64,000 nucleotides of DNA from an uncultured Cytophagales bacterium (GCA_937911505.1 CALEMF010000045.1:45106-109105), one strand, 5' to 3'; positions 7,598 to 16,557 are shown, counted from the first letter of the stretch. Numbers and translations: made by a program. The notes: a model not told the origin generated them from the letters alone.

Positions 7598-9181
7598 ATG
7601 AAACTAACTAAAACAAAGAAGCGTCAGGCTACCACTAATCACATGGGAGGAAAAGCCTATACACTTACTCCTGAAATGGCACTTTATACCTTAGTAGTTA
7701 CTTCTGTATTGCAAGATGCATACTACGAGAAAGCTACCACTCGCTTGGCAAACTTACGTGCCCTTGTGGCGCAGGTATCTCCCATTTTTGTAGCGAAGCT
7801 AGCCGTATATGCCAGAGAGCAGATGTATTTACGTAGTACGCCTATTGTATTAGTTTGTGAACTGGCTAAGATACATCGCGGAGATAGTTTGGTGAGTAGT
7901 ACTATCGAAAGAATTGTCCAACGTCCAGATGATATGACGGAGTTACTTGCCTACTACCAGTTGATGAACGAGCGTAAGCAAAGTAAGAAGCTCCATAAGC
8001 TCTCAAAGCAAATCCAAAAAGGGCTTGCAAGGGCTTTCAATAAGTTTGATGGCTACCAATTGGCAAAATACAATCGTAAAGGGTTGGTAAGCCTGAGAGA
8101 TGCCCTATTTCTAGTACATCCTAAAGCAAAAGATGAAGCCCAGCAAGCCTTATTCGATCAACTTGTTAAGGGAAATTTACCTGTTCCTTACACTTGGGAA
8201 ACTGAGTTATCTTCTGTAGGACAAGCCGCCTTTGATGATCCTCTAGAGAAGCAGCAAGCAAAGGCTGAAAAATGGGAAACCTTAGTTATGAGTGGTCGCT
8301 TGGGATACATGGCCTTGCTGCGTAACTTGCGTAATATTCTTTTGCAGGGTACTGAAGTGGCTATTTTAGCAACAACAGAAAAGCTGGTACATAAGGGCCT
8401 CATTCGCCGATCTAAGCAACTACCTTTCAGATTTTTGTCTGCTTATGCTGAGTTAGCAAAGTTATCACTTGAGCAGACTACTACAGTAGTAAGCAGCCAA
8501 GACGTGGAAGACTACCGACAAGTGTTGATGGCAGCCATAGAAAGGGCTTTAGAGATTTCCATAGAGAATATTCCTGATTTAGAAGGGAAAACTTTGGTAC
8601 TTTCGGATAATTCAGGAAGCATGTTTGGGGACTTTGCAGGTAAGTCAGTTGTATCGGCTATGAGTAGCAGAAAAACCGCCGATATTGCCAACTTATTTGC
8701 CGTAATTTGCCAAGCCAAAGCTGCTCATACAAAAATAGGGCTCTTTGGGGACCGGCTTATTAAGCCTCGCTTGAAAAAAGAGGACGGTATATTTGCTAAC
8801 TTCCAGCAGATTAATGAAGCAGCACAGCAATGCGGAGGGGCTACTGAAACAGGTATTTTTGTAATGTTTGAGGAGTTGATCCAAAAAAGGAAAATGGTTG
8901 ATAGAATTTTTATCTTTTCGGACTGCCAAGTAGGGACGGGCTGTAACTGGTTCGACGATAAATCTTCGAGAGGAAATCATTTTAATAAGCTATTTAGGGC
9001 TTATAAGAAGATTAATCCAGCAGTGATTACCTATTCGGTGGATCTGAGAGGCTATGGCAACACACTTTTCACAGAGGGTGTAGCGACTATAGGCGGTTGG
9101 AGTGAAAAAATATTCAATATGGTAGAAGCCTGCGAGAAGGGTAGTTCTGTTCTAGAAGAGATTAATCAATTAACCCTTTAG
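7598..9181 (+). CDS. TROVE-vWA protein, Ro60/Rsr-like RNA-binding ring
   Basis: 527 residues. The N-terminal two thirds are the HEAT-like TROVE module that forms the Ro60 ring; the signature region FDGYQLAKYN lies near residue 150. The C-terminal vWA domain begins near residue 330 and holds an intact MIDAS motif DNSGS at 337-341. Full length compares well with Ro60 orthologues (about 520-540). Ro60 proteins bind Y RNAs and misfolded or damaged RNA ends and take part in RNA quality control and stress survival. It is cytosolic. The adjacent vWA and nucleotidyltransferase genes suggest an RNA-handling locus; the rtcB/rtcA genes sometimes found with Ro60 are not in this window. Confidence 0.93.
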   Translation: MKLTKTKKRQATTNHMGGKAYTLTPEMALYTLVVTSVLQDAYYEKATTRLANLRALVAQVSPIFVAKLAVYAREQMYLRSTPIVLVCELAKIHRGDSLVSSTIERIVQRPDDMTELLAYYQLMNERKQSKKLHKLSKQIQKGLARAFNKFDGYQLAKYNRKGLVSLRDALFLVHPKAKDEAQQALFDQLVKGNLPVPYTWETELSSVGQAAFDDPLEKQQAKAEKWETLVMSGRLGYMALLRNLRNILLQGTEVAILATTEKLVHKGLIRRSKQLPFRFLSAYAELAKLSLEQTTTVVSSQDVEDYRQVLMAAIERALEISIENIPDLEGKTLVLSDNSGSMFGDFAGKSVVSAMSSRKTADIANLFAVICQAKAAHTKIGLFGDRLIKPRLKKEDGIFANFQQINEAAQQCGGATETGIFVMFEELIQKRKMVDRIFIFSDCQVGTGCNWFDDKSSRGNHFNKLFRAYKKINPAVITYSVDLRGYGNTLFTEGVATIGGWSEKIFNMVEACEKGSSVLEEINQLTL

Positions 9182-9189
9182 TACTTTAC

Positions 9190-9222
9190 AAGGGGTAGTC
9201 TTATATAGGCTACTCCTTTTTA
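9190..9222 (+). terminator. Terminator after the TROVE gene
   Basis: An 11-bp stem with two G-T pairs (9190-9200 with 9208-9218) is followed by TTTT. It overlaps the stop of the convergent BtuF-like gene. Confidence 0.75.
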
Positions 9223-10025
9223 ATTGTTGCTTGCATCTCCTCTACTAATGTCGATAAATAATTAGTCGCCTTTGTAAGTCTGCTACCATACCAAGAAAAC
9301 ATCTCCCCGTCCACAAGTCGTACATCACTTTGTGGGCATAATTCTTTAAAATAGCTAAGGTGTTTCTCTTTAAAAGGATAGGGTTCTGAGGAAAGTAAGA
9401 TGGCATCTGGTTGGGCTTCTACAAGTGTTTCTTCTTGTATTTCGGGGTAGCGCGCTATATCGCCAAATATATTCTCAAAGCCTATTTGTGTGAGTATCTC
9501 ATCGATAAAGGTTTGGCTTCCAGCAGCCATTAATGGTCGTTGCCAGATGAAGTAGGCTACCCGTAAGAAACGTTCTTTTCCTATATTATTGACATACAGT
9601 TGCTTAAAGCCTTTTTTTACTTCATCTACTAGCTGCTGTGCCTTATCTACCGTTTCTGTAAGCTGTCCGACTTGTATTATCATTTCGTAAGCCTCTACCA
9701 GTGTGGTAATGTCACTCATCCAGACGGGGTATTTGGCTGAAAGCCTTTCGATACCTTCGAGGTAGTTTTCTTCTTTATTGCCAATGATCAGATCTGGCTC
9801 AAGCGCATCGATGGCATCAAAGCGGAAATGCTTCGTACCTCCCACAATGGTTTTATCTTTTACTTTTTCTTGAGGGTGTATACAAAACTTTGTACGTCCT
9901 ACTATCTGATCTTCTAATCCTAAATCAAAAAGTAATTCAGTTTGAGAGGGTACAAGCGAAATAATTCGCTGTGGATTTTGCGGTAAAATCACTTCCCGCT
10001 TCATTTGGTCTACAAAAGCGCGCAT
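9210..10025 (-). CDS. BtuF-like helical-backbone receptor, no signal peptide
   Basis: 271 residues. The start MRAFVDQMKREVILPQNPQR followed by RIISLVPSQTELLFDLG is typical of the TroA/BtuF class of ABC solute-binding folds (cobalamin, haem or siderophore-iron receptors). Two Rossmann-like lobes are joined by a long helix near residues 120-150. There is no signal peptide or lipobox, so this copy is probably cytoplasmic, as in several Bacteroidota homologues. No transporter genes adjoin it. The substrate is unknown. The coding start is 16 bases after the terminator hairpin of the preceding lipoprotein gene. Confidence 0.8.
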   Translation of the reverse strand: MRAFVDQMKREVILPQNPQRIISLVPSQTELLFDLGLEDQIVGRTKFCIHPQEKVKDKTIVGGTKHFRFDAIDALEPDLIIGNKEENYLEGIERLSAKYPVWMSDITTLVEAYEMIIQVGQLTETVDKAQQLVDEVKKGFKQLYVNNIGKERFLRVAYFIWQRPLMAAGSQTFIDEILTQIGFENIFGDIARYPEIQEETLVEAQPDAILLSSEPYPFKEKHLSYFKELCPQSDVRLVDGEMFSWYGSRLTKATNYLSTLVEEMQATIKKE

Positions 10026-10030
10026 AAGGT

Positions 10031-10069
10031 AGAAAAGAAAAAAGCCATCTAAACCTTTTTAGATGGCTT
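10031..10069 (-). terminator. Terminator of the acidic lipoprotein gene
   Basis: Perfect 12-bp stem (10042-10053 with 10058-10069, loop CCTT). On the minus strand it is followed by a T-rich stretch at 10031-10043. Confidence 0.88.
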
Positions 10070-10091
10070 CTGTAAAAGTATTTTATACCAC

Positions 10092-10361
10092 TTAGGGTTG
10101 CTCAGTAGTAGTTTCGTCAACTTCTACAGGCTCTTCTTCGCCAGCAGTGTCACCTTCTGTAGCACCTTCTTCTTCCGTCATGTCACCTTCTTCTTCCATC
10201 ATAGCACCACCTTCTTCTTCGCCCATTTCTTCTGTTTCTTCCATTTCTTCTCCTTCGACGGCTACAGTGTCGGCAGTTTCAGCTTCTTCGCCTTGTTCGC
10301 CACCACAAGAGGTCATTGTAAATACACCTGCTAATGCAAATAATAAAAATAATTTTTTCAT
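10092..10361 (-). CDS. Small, extremely acidic lipoprotein
   Basis: 89 residues. Residues 1-18 are a signal peptide (MKKLFLLFALAGVFTMTSC), with a lipobox ending at Cys19. The mature part is low-complexity: roughly half Glu/Asp, interspersed with Gly, Thr and Met, without aromatic residues, so it is almost certainly disordered and strongly negative on the cell surface or in the periplasm. No family is recognised. It is monocistronic, with a terminator just downstream. Metal or cation binding is a possibility only. Confidence 0.75.
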   Translation of the reverse strand: MKKLFLLFALAGVFTMTSCGGEQGEEAETADTVAVEGEEMEETEEMGEEEGGAMMEEEGDMTEEEGATEGDTAGEEEPVEVDETTTEQP

Positions 10362-10477
10362 TTGAATGATAATTTAGCGTTTAACTTAAGACGTAAATAT
10401 AAGCTTATTCAAGAAGTTTGTATAGTTTTTTTGTTTTATTTTATGAAATATTTTTCAGAGAATATTTCAGGGTGTAA

Positions 10478-11875
10478 TTACTCTTCTGTCTGTACAGGAG
10501 CCTCTGTAGTATCTTCATACTTAGCATTGATTGCTTTCACTATTTCAGAAAACTCCTCTAAGCTTACTTCTTGAGATACAATCGTTATCTGTTCTTTAAT
10601 CCATTCTGTAATTTTCTCCCCTTGAATTTGATCATACAAACGTTGGAAGTTTTTCCCATTCTCCTCCATAAGGTAATTACGAGCAATACCATCTAAGTCC
10701 CCCAATGCTTCTGTATTCATCATCCCGTATTTCCTAAACTGCTCAATGATAAACATTTTAGCTTTGGCTTCCACTTCAGCGGTTTCTACTTTTCCTACCT
10801 CTTCGTTTTTCTCTTTTATTTTACGAGTAATTAATGACCAACGGAGTTCTTTTTCAAAATAAGAAAACTCTTTTTCTATTTGTTCTTCAGTTACTTTCCC
10901 TTCGTTGATAGTGAGTAGCCACCGCTTTAGAAAATCTTCTGGTAATGCAATCTCTGTTTCTTCTACCATCTTATCCTGTACGTTTCTATTAAGAAGATTC
11001 TCCGCTTCAGTCTGGTAGTTTTCTGCCATTACTTCTTTTACCTTTTCTTTAAAGGCCTCTTCTTCGGTGATTTCCTCACCTGGGAAAATCTTTTCATAAA
11101 ACTCCTGATTAAGCTCTGCGGGTACTTGACGATTAATTTCACTTACCGTTAAGGTAAAATCACCTTGCATTTCTTTTAGCTGCTCTTCATCGTAAACGCT
11201 CAGTATATACTTAGGGGCATTTTCGTCTTTAAAGGCTTCTCCCATTGTAAAGGTCACTTCATCTTCTGCTTTAAGCCCTACGAAAGCTGCTTCTGCCGCT
11301 TCTTTCAACTGCTCAGTGGGGATAGCCGCGTTTTCTACGGTAAATTCTCCTTCTACTTGTTTCAAGGCACCATAAATAAAATCCCCTTTTTCTGATACCT
11401 CTGGCTTTATTGTCTGTGCATGTTGCTTACGTAGATTCTCCAGCGTTTCTTCTAGCTGCTCGTCTCCTACTTGTATTTGATGGCGTGTAATCTCAAAGTT
11501 GTCTAGATTATAATCAAAAGAAGAAGCCATACCGATATCAAAATGAAAGATAAAGTCGCTAGGCGCATCCCAGTTGGCTTGGTCTTCCTCGTCTTTTGCA
11601 GGAAGTGGCTCCCCTACTACCGAGATGTCATTCTCTTTCAGATAGTTGTTAAGAGAGGTAGAAAGTAAACCATTGACTTCTTCTACCAGTATATTTTTTC
11701 CATACATACGCTTGATCAGAGAGGTAGGTACCTTACCGGGACGAAAGCCTTTTAGCTTGGCTTTCTTACTATACTCCTTGATTTTTTCTGCTACTTTGGG
11801 TTGGTAATCTGCTTCATTTAATGTAATTTTAATAGAAGCGTTGGTAGCATCTTTCTTTGTTAAAACGATCTCCAA
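10478..11875 (-). CDS. tig: Trigger factor, ribosome-associated chaperone
   Basis: About 465 residues from a TTG start at 11875 (reading LEIVLTKKDATNASIKI, with TTG as fMet). The ribosome-docking signature GFRPGKVP occurs near residue 45, followed by the PPIase-like region and a long helical chaperone C-domain. The frame stays open upstream to an ATG at 12028, but those 51 codons run through the terminator and tRNA-Leu gene, giving the well-known artefact MAKLVDALDLGSSAARHGG, so that start is rejected. It folds nascent chains at the ribosome exit tunnel. Confidence 0.9.
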   Translation of the reverse strand: MEIVLTKKDATNASIKITLNEADYQPKVAEKIKEYSKKAKLKGFRPGKVPTSLIKRMYGKNILVEEVNGLLSTSLNNYLKENDISVVGEPLPAKDEEDQANWDAPSDFIFHFDIGMASSFDYNLDNFEITRHQIQVGDEQLEETLENLRKQHAQTIKPEVSEKGDFIYGALKQVEGEFTVENAAIPTEQLKEAAEAAFVGLKAEDEVTFTMGEAFKDENAPKYILSVYDEEQLKEMQGDFTLTVSEINRQVPAELNQEFYEKIFPGEEITEEEAFKEKVKEVMAENYQTEAENLLNRNVQDKMVEETEIALPEDFLKRWLLTINEGKVTEEQIEKEFSYFEKELRWSLITRKIKEKNEEVGKVETAEVEAKAKMFIIEQFRKYGMMNTEALGDLDGIARNYLMEENGKNFQRLYDQIQGEKITEWIKEQITIVSQEVSLEEFSEIVKAINAKYEDTTEAPVQTEE

Positions 11876-11908
11876 GGTTGTGAAATTTTTATAGTGAGCG
11901 ATGTATTT

Positions 11909-11936
11909 AAAAAAACCCTCAACGCTGGTTGAGGGT
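11909..11936 (-). terminator. Terminator between tRNA-Leu and tig
   Basis: Perfect 9-bp stem (11915-11923 with 11928-11936, loop GCTG) followed on the minus strand by seven T. It ends the tRNA transcript 33 bases before the tig start codon. Confidence 0.85.
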
Positions 11937-11952
11937 CTTACTTTATAGCTTG

Positions 11953-12034
11953 TGCGGATGGAGGGACTCGAACCCCCATGCCTCGCGGCGCTAGATCCTA
12001 AGTCTAGTGCGTCTACCAATTTCGCCACATCCGC
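11953..12034 (-). tRNA. tRNA-Leu (anticodon UAG)
   Basis: 82 nt without encoded CCA. The acceptor stem GCGGATG/CATCCGC is perfect. The anticodon arm CTAGA-CTTAGGA-TCTAG places TAG at positions 34-36. The long variable arm is typical of tRNA-Leu, and the T arm GGGGGTTCGAGTCCCTC is intact. It reads CUN leucine codons. Confidence 0.97.
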
Positions 12035-12057
12035 TTCACGTTGTCGATTTAGAGATG

Positions 12058-12087
12058 CAAAGATACTAAAAAAAATTATTTTGCAAA
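12058..12087 (-). promoter_or_regulatory. Promoter of tRNA-Leu
   Basis: On the minus strand TTTG (12084-12087), an 18-base spacer and TATCTTTG (12058-12065) match the Bacteroidota consensus. The tRNA 5' end lies 24 bases downstream. Confidence 0.7.
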
Positions 12088-12122
12088 TACCTATCAGAAA
12101 TATTTTGCTAATTTAGTAGTTT

Positions 12123-14351
12123 ATGCAAGCAGTTGATGAAGAACTAGAAAAAAAAGAAATCCTAAAACGCTATCGCCGCCTCTTGCGATACGCCAAACCT
12201 TTTCTACACGGAAATGACGCTAAGATCATTAAGCTGGCATTTCAAGTAGCTGCAGAAGCGCATCAAGATATGCGCCGTAAATCTGGAGAACCTTATATCT
12301 ACCACCCTTTGGCTGTAGCGCAGATTTGTGTACAAGAAATTGGACTTGGCACCACTGCTATTGTGGCTGCTCTGCTACACGATGTAGTAGAAGATACCGA
12401 TATCGAACTAGAAGAGATTGAGCGTAAGTTTGGCAAGAAGGTAGCTAAAATTATTGATGGGCTTACTAAGATTTCTGGCGTAACGGGCCAAAACACTTCT
12501 TTACAAGCAGAGAATTTTCGGAAAGTACTCCTTACCCTTTCTGAAGACGTAAGAGTTATCTTGGTTAAAATAGCAGATCGCCTGCATAACATGCGTACCT
12601 TAGAGAGTATGTCGCGCAGTAAGCAGCTCAAAATTTCTTCTGAAACCATCTATTTATACGCACCGCTCGCCCACCGTTTAGGCCTTTACTCTATTAAGTC
12701 TGAGCTGGAAGACCTTTACCTGAAGTATACCGATAGAGACACATACAATGACATTGCACAAAATATAAAAGCGACAAAATCGGTACGTGATAAGTTCATT
12801 AAGGATTTTATAGAGCCTATTCGTAAAACTATCAAAGATGAAGGTTTTAAAGTGACGATTAAAGGGCGTCCTAAGTCGATTTACTCTGTATGGAGTAAAA
12901 TGAAAAAACAGAAAATACCTTTTGAAAAAGTATATGATCTCTTCGCGATTCGTATCATCTTAGACGATGTACCTTCGGAAGATGAAAAAGCAGCCTGCTG
13001 GAAAGTCTATTCTATCGTTACAGATTTTTATAAGCCTAATCCTAGTCGCCTGAGAGATTGGATCAGTACCTCACGCGCCAATGGCTATGAATCGCTCCAT
13101 ACAACCGTAATGAGTGGAACAGGCCAGTGGGTAGAAGTACAAATACGCACCCGCCGTATGGATGATATTGCTGAGAAAGGCTATGCAGCGCATTGGAAAT
13201 ACAAAGACAGAGACAATGGTACAAAATCCTCTGAAGAGTCTGGGCTTGACCTTTGGATCAATAAAGTACGTGATATGCTGGAAAATCAGGACACCTCTGC
13301 TATAGAGTTTCTGGATGAGTTTAGGAGTAACCTTTTCAACGATGAGGTGTTTGTATTTACGCCTAAAGGCGACTTACGTATTTTGCCCGCAGGCGCAACT
13401 GCCTTAGATTTCGCTTTTGATATTCATTCAGAGGTAGGTGCACGCTGTATAGGCGCTAAAATCAATAATAAGTTGCTACCCATTAGTTATCAACTTTCCA
13501 ATGGCGATCAGGTAGAAATTCTCACCTCTAAGAAGCAAAATCCTAATGAAGACTGGCTGCGCTTTGTAGTAAGCTCCAAAGCTAAATCTAAAATTCGGGA
13601 GTTTCTCCGAGATGAGAAAAGGAAGTTTATTAGAAAAGGAAAAGAAATTACAGACAAGAAACTGAAGCAATTGGGTATTATAGCCAATGATAACGTCTAC
13701 AACGATCTAAGAGCACTCTTTAATGATAAAACACCTACCGACTTTCTGTTTCGAGTAGGGAAAGGTTATCTACAACCCTCTGCTTTTAAAAAATACAAAC
13801 AACTTGTAGAAAAACGGCGCAACTCTAGTCGAGAGGTAGTAAAGGATGCAAAAGCCTTTGAAAAAATCATACAAAAAAATAAACGAGACACCAAAGAAAA
13901 GGATGTACTACTGATCGGCGAGGATATGGATGCGATCGACTATACCCTTGCCCCTTGCTGTAATCCTATTTCTGGTGATGATGTGTTTGGCTTTGTGACG
14001 GTCAATGAGGGGATTAAGATACACCGTACTTCTTGTCCTAATGCTGTAGAGTTGATGTCACACTATGGGTACCGAATTATCAAAGCGCAGTGGGCTTCTA
14101 AAAAAGAAGAATCCTTTTTGGTAGGATTGCGTATCGTGGGTACTGATCGTGTGGGCATTATCAACGATGTCACTAAGGTGATCTCTAATGAGTTAAAAGT
14201 GAATATGCGCTCTATTGCAGTAGATACCGTAGATAACATGTTTGAGGGCAACTTTACAGTGATGGTACACGATACTTCTCACCTAGGGACATTAGTCGAA
14301 AAGCTGAGAAAGATTGACGGCGTAGAGGAGATTCAGCGATACGACTCTTAA
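12123..14351 (+). CDS. Bifunctional (p)ppGpp synthetase/hydrolase
   Basis: 742 residues with full Rel architecture. The HD hydrolase domain keeps His61 and HDVVED at 86-91. The synthetase domain keeps the RPKSIYSVWSKM and RANGYESLHT stretches. A TGS domain follows (VFVFTPKGDLRILPAGATALD), then the conserved-cysteine region (APCCNPISGDD) and a C-terminal ACT domain (VGTDRVGIINDVTKVI). Both active sites look intact, so it can make and degrade the alarmone ppGpp in the stringent response. It is divergent from tRNA-Leu with an 88-bp shared upstream region. It is named Rel/SpoT-type because one bifunctional enzyme is usual in this phylum. Confidence 0.95.
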   Translation: MQAVDEELEKKEILKRYRRLLRYAKPFLHGNDAKIIKLAFQVAAEAHQDMRRKSGEPYIYHPLAVAQICVQEIGLGTTAIVAALLHDVVEDTDIELEEIERKFGKKVAKIIDGLTKISGVTGQNTSLQAENFRKVLLTLSEDVRVILVKIADRLHNMRTLESMSRSKQLKISSETIYLYAPLAHRLGLYSIKSELEDLYLKYTDRDTYNDIAQNIKATKSVRDKFIKDFIEPIRKTIKDEGFKVTIKGRPKSIYSVWSKMKKQKIPFEKVYDLFAIRIILDDVPSEDEKAACWKVYSIVTDFYKPNPSRLRDWISTSRANGYESLHTTVMSGTGQWVEVQIRTRRMDDIAEKGYAAHWKYKDRDNGTKSSEESGLDLWINKVRDMLENQDTSAIEFLDEFRSNLFNDEVFVFTPKGDLRILPAGATALDFAFDIHSEVGARCIGAKINNKLLPISYQLSNGDQVEILTSKKQNPNEDWLRFVVSSKAKSKIREFLRDEKRKFIRKGKEITDKKLKQLGIIANDNVYNDLRALFNDKTPTDFLFRVGKGYLQPSAFKKYKQLVEKRRNSSREVVKDAKAFEKIIQKNKRDTKEKDVLLIGEDMDAIDYTLAPCCNPISGDDVFGFVTVNEGIKIHRTSCPNAVELMSHYGYRIIKAQWASKKEESFLVGLRIVGTDRVGIINDVTKVISNELKVNMRSIAVDTVDNMFEGNFTVMVHDTSHLGTLVEKLRKIDGVEEIQRYDS

Positions 14352-14360
14352 TTGTTTTTT

Positions 14361-15215
14361 ATGATCATTCGTCATCAGCATTTTACACTACAAGGTAAAA
14401 GGGTCTTGGAGAGAGTTGTTTTTAAAGCACCTCTTAAATATGATAGCTCTATGCACAATGAAGCCTGCTTTCTATACAATCGTAAAGGAAACATGAAGCT
14501 TTACGGCTCAGTACAAAGCACTTCTGTAAGGGTAAGAGAAGGTGTTATGCTGAAATGTGGGAATTACCTTGTACAAGCTCTACAGGCAATGCCTGAGGAA
14601 ACCACCGATTTAGTAGCGATCCATTTCTTTCCTGAGGTATTAAAGGAAATTTATCGCCAAGACCTTCCCTCCTTTCTCGTTCAAGGAGGCTCTTCAAACT
14701 ACCGAAATATAGAATCGATCAACATAAGTCCAATCATTGAGCACTTTATGGAGGGTCTTCTGCTGTATTTTGAAAATCCATCTTTAGTTACTGAGCAACT
14801 TATTGCGCTTAAGGTAAAAGAATTGATTACGCTTTTGGTACAAACTACCTCTGAAGATGCAAAGAGAGTTAAGGAAATCCTACGTGGGCTTTTTAGCCCT
14901 GAAGAGGTTACTTTCAAAGAGGTAATCGAGGCACACCTTTTCGAAAATCTTTCGCTTCAAGAGCTTGCTATTTTAACTAACTGTAGCCTCTCTACTTTTA
15001 AGAGAAAGTTTAGAACACTCTATCAGATGAGCCCTGGCAAATACATCAGAGAAAAAAAGTTAGCTAAGTCTGCCCAACTTTTAATGCAAACCTCCTTGAG
15101 AGTTACAGATATTTGCTTTGAAGTAGGCTTTGGCGAAGCAAGCCAATTTACAAAGGCATTTCACGCCCACTTTGGATGTTCTCCAACTGTCTATAGAAGT
15201 CAAGCGCTGGTCTAA
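14361..15215 (+). CDS. AraC-family transcriptional regulator
   Basis: About 284 residues from ATG 14361; a TTG nine bases earlier is less likely. The C-terminal 100 residues form the paired helix-turn-helix of AraC proteins: LSLQELAILTNCSLSTFKRKF, then SPGKYIREKKLAKSAQLL and the closing VGFGEASQFTKAFHAHFGCSPTVYR. The N-terminal part is an uncharacterised sensory domain. It begins 9 bases after the (p)ppGpp gene and may be cotranscribed. The next gene encodes an SRPBCC protein, a plausible target. Confidence 0.92.
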   Translation: MIIRHQHFTLQGKRVLERVVFKAPLKYDSSMHNEACFLYNRKGNMKLYGSVQSTSVRVREGVMLKCGNYLVQALQAMPEETTDLVAIHFFPEVLKEIYRQDLPSFLVQGGSSNYRNIESINISPIIEHFMEGLLLYFENPSLVTEQLIALKVKELITLLVQTTSEDAKRVKEILRGLFSPEEVTFKEVIEAHLFENLSLQELAILTNCSLSTFKRKFRTLYQMSPGKYIREKKLAKSAQLLMQTSLRVTDICFEVGFGEASQFTKAFHAHFGCSPTVYRSQALV

Positions 15216-15295
15216 AAAGACCATCAATTGAGCTTTTTTACCAAAATTCACTCACTCGTTTTTGAGATATTTGTCATAAACAAATTTATAAAGCC

Positions 15296-15781
15296 ATGAT
15301 CATTGAAAAAGAAATCGTCATCGATAAAGGAATAGAAGAAGCCTGGGAGGTAATGGGTGTACAATTTACACAAATATATAAATGGGCTTCTTCCGTAAAC
15401 CACTCAGAAGGATTTGGGCAAGATTTTAATGGAGCTAGCTGTACTGAAAGAGGCTGCGATACGAGTTTGGGTGGGCTAAAAGAAAAACTTATTCATTTTT
15501 CGCCAGCAGACTATTCGCTTTCTTACGACGTAACCAGCGGCTTATCTAATATGCTAAAAAAAGCCAATAACAACTGGCGTTTAGAGCAGGTCAACGATCG
15601 ACAAACCAAACTTTTGATGAAACTTAACCTTACTTTAGGAGGGCTCGCCACACTGTTATCTCCATTTGTGAGAATGCAAATGTCGCGTTTTACGCAGCAG
15701 CTCGTAGAAGAGTTTAAGTATTATGTGGAAACGGGAGAGCCGCATCCGCGTAAGCAAAAAGCCATGCAACAAGTGGCGTAA
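15296..15781 (+). CDS. SRPBCC/START-like polyketide cyclase-type protein
   Basis: 161 residues. The pattern of an N-terminal beta strand (IIEKEIVIDKGIEEAWEVMG), central strands and a long C-terminal helix (FTQQLVEEFKYYVETGEP) matches the helix-grip fold of SRPBCC ligand-binding proteins. The ligand is unknown. It is the last gene before a terminator and lies 80 bp after the AraC regulator, which may control it. Confidence 0.7.
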   Translation: MIIEKEIVIDKGIEEAWEVMGVQFTQIYKWASSVNHSEGFGQDFNGASCTERGCDTSLGGLKEKLIHFSPADYSLSYDVTSGLSNMLKKANNNWRLEQVNDRQTKLLMKLNLTLGGLATLLSPFVRMQMSRFTQQLVEEFKYYVETGEPHPRKQKAMQQVA

Positions 15782-15823
15782 CTACCTTACAGCTCACAAC
15801 TTTTTATTTTTTAATGTATCTAA

Positions 15824-15857
15824 AAAGGCTCAATAGCAATCATTGTTGAGTCTTTTA
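15824..15857 (+). terminator. Terminator after the SRPBCC gene
   Basis: A 10-bp stem with one G-T pair (15824-15833 with 15846-15855) ends in a TTTT tract. Confidence 0.75.
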
Positions 15858-15888
15858 TAAAGTATATCAAGCTTCTGTTTGTACGCTT

Positions 15889-16557
15889 TCAGTTAGTATT
15901 CACTTTATTTACATACTTACCCACTACTATAGCGGTTAGAATTACTAAATAAAACTGACCCAACATACCGATGAGTACGGCTGCTTTTTGCGCCAAAGAA
16001 GTGACAGGTATTATTTCACCATAACCAATGGTCATAAGTGTAATATAACTGTAATACATGAGGCGTTCTACAAAATATCTGGGTTCATTTATAGTAGCTT
16101 TTAGCCCTTCAAAAGAGCCGGGAGAGGCTATTTCTATACTTAGGCAAACAAAAAAACCTACTAGCCCAAGTGAGATGTAACCGCTGATGAGTCCAAAAAT
16201 CACATTTTTATTCACTTCCTTGCTTTCCCATACTTGTTTGATAATCTCGAAGGTAACAAGCACGTAAAATAAAAATGAAACGATTACATTAAGAAATGGG
16301 AACAGCTTATCTTGCTTTACTTCAAATAACGCTGTGCTTGCACTAATACCTATGATGGCTAGTATGATTGTAAATACTATGATGCTTTTCTTCTTCCTCG
16401 ACATGAGAAGAATGCCCGCGAGTTGATTGGCCAAGAATAAAATGGGAGATAAGGTGGTTTCAAATAAATCTTTTGGAACGAGTAGAGACCCAAAAAGCAC
16501 CGTAATTTGACTAAGCAGCAGGAACTCAAATCTGTAAACGTAGATATTTTTAAACAT
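15889..16557 (-). CDS. Two-pore-domain-type potassium channel protein
   Basis: 222 residues. Several hydrophobic segments are visible (about 12-30, 33-52, 58-78, 87-106, 118-142 and 188-215). The selectivity filter TIGYG at 176-180, followed by EIIPVT, and the pore helix before it identify an Ion_trans_2 potassium-channel pore. There is no C-terminal RCK domain, so gating is unclear. It is an inner-membrane protein that probably passes potassium. Confidence 0.88.
   Translation of the reverse strand: MFKNIYVYRFEFLLLSQITVLFGSLLVPKDLFETTLSPILFLANQLAGILLMSRKKKSIIVFTIILAIIGISASTALFEVKQDKLFPFLNVIVSFLFYVLVTFEIIKQVWESKEVNKNVIFGLISGYISLGLVGFFVCLSIEIASPGSFEGLKATINEPRYFVERLMYYSYITLMTIGYGEIIPVTSLAQKAAVLIGMLGQFYLVILTAIVVGKYVNKVNTN

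Noticed and set aside
10098..10365. Plus-strand frames opposite the acidic lipoprotein
   Set aside because: Low-complexity Ser/Phe-rich shadows of the Glu-rich coding strand.
11876..12028. 51-codon N-terminal extension of trigger factor from ATG 12028
   Set aside because: It is the antisense-free read-through of tRNA-Leu and its terminator (MAKLVDALDLGSSAARHGG is the usual tRNA-Leu artefact); the TTG at 11875 fits the family start.
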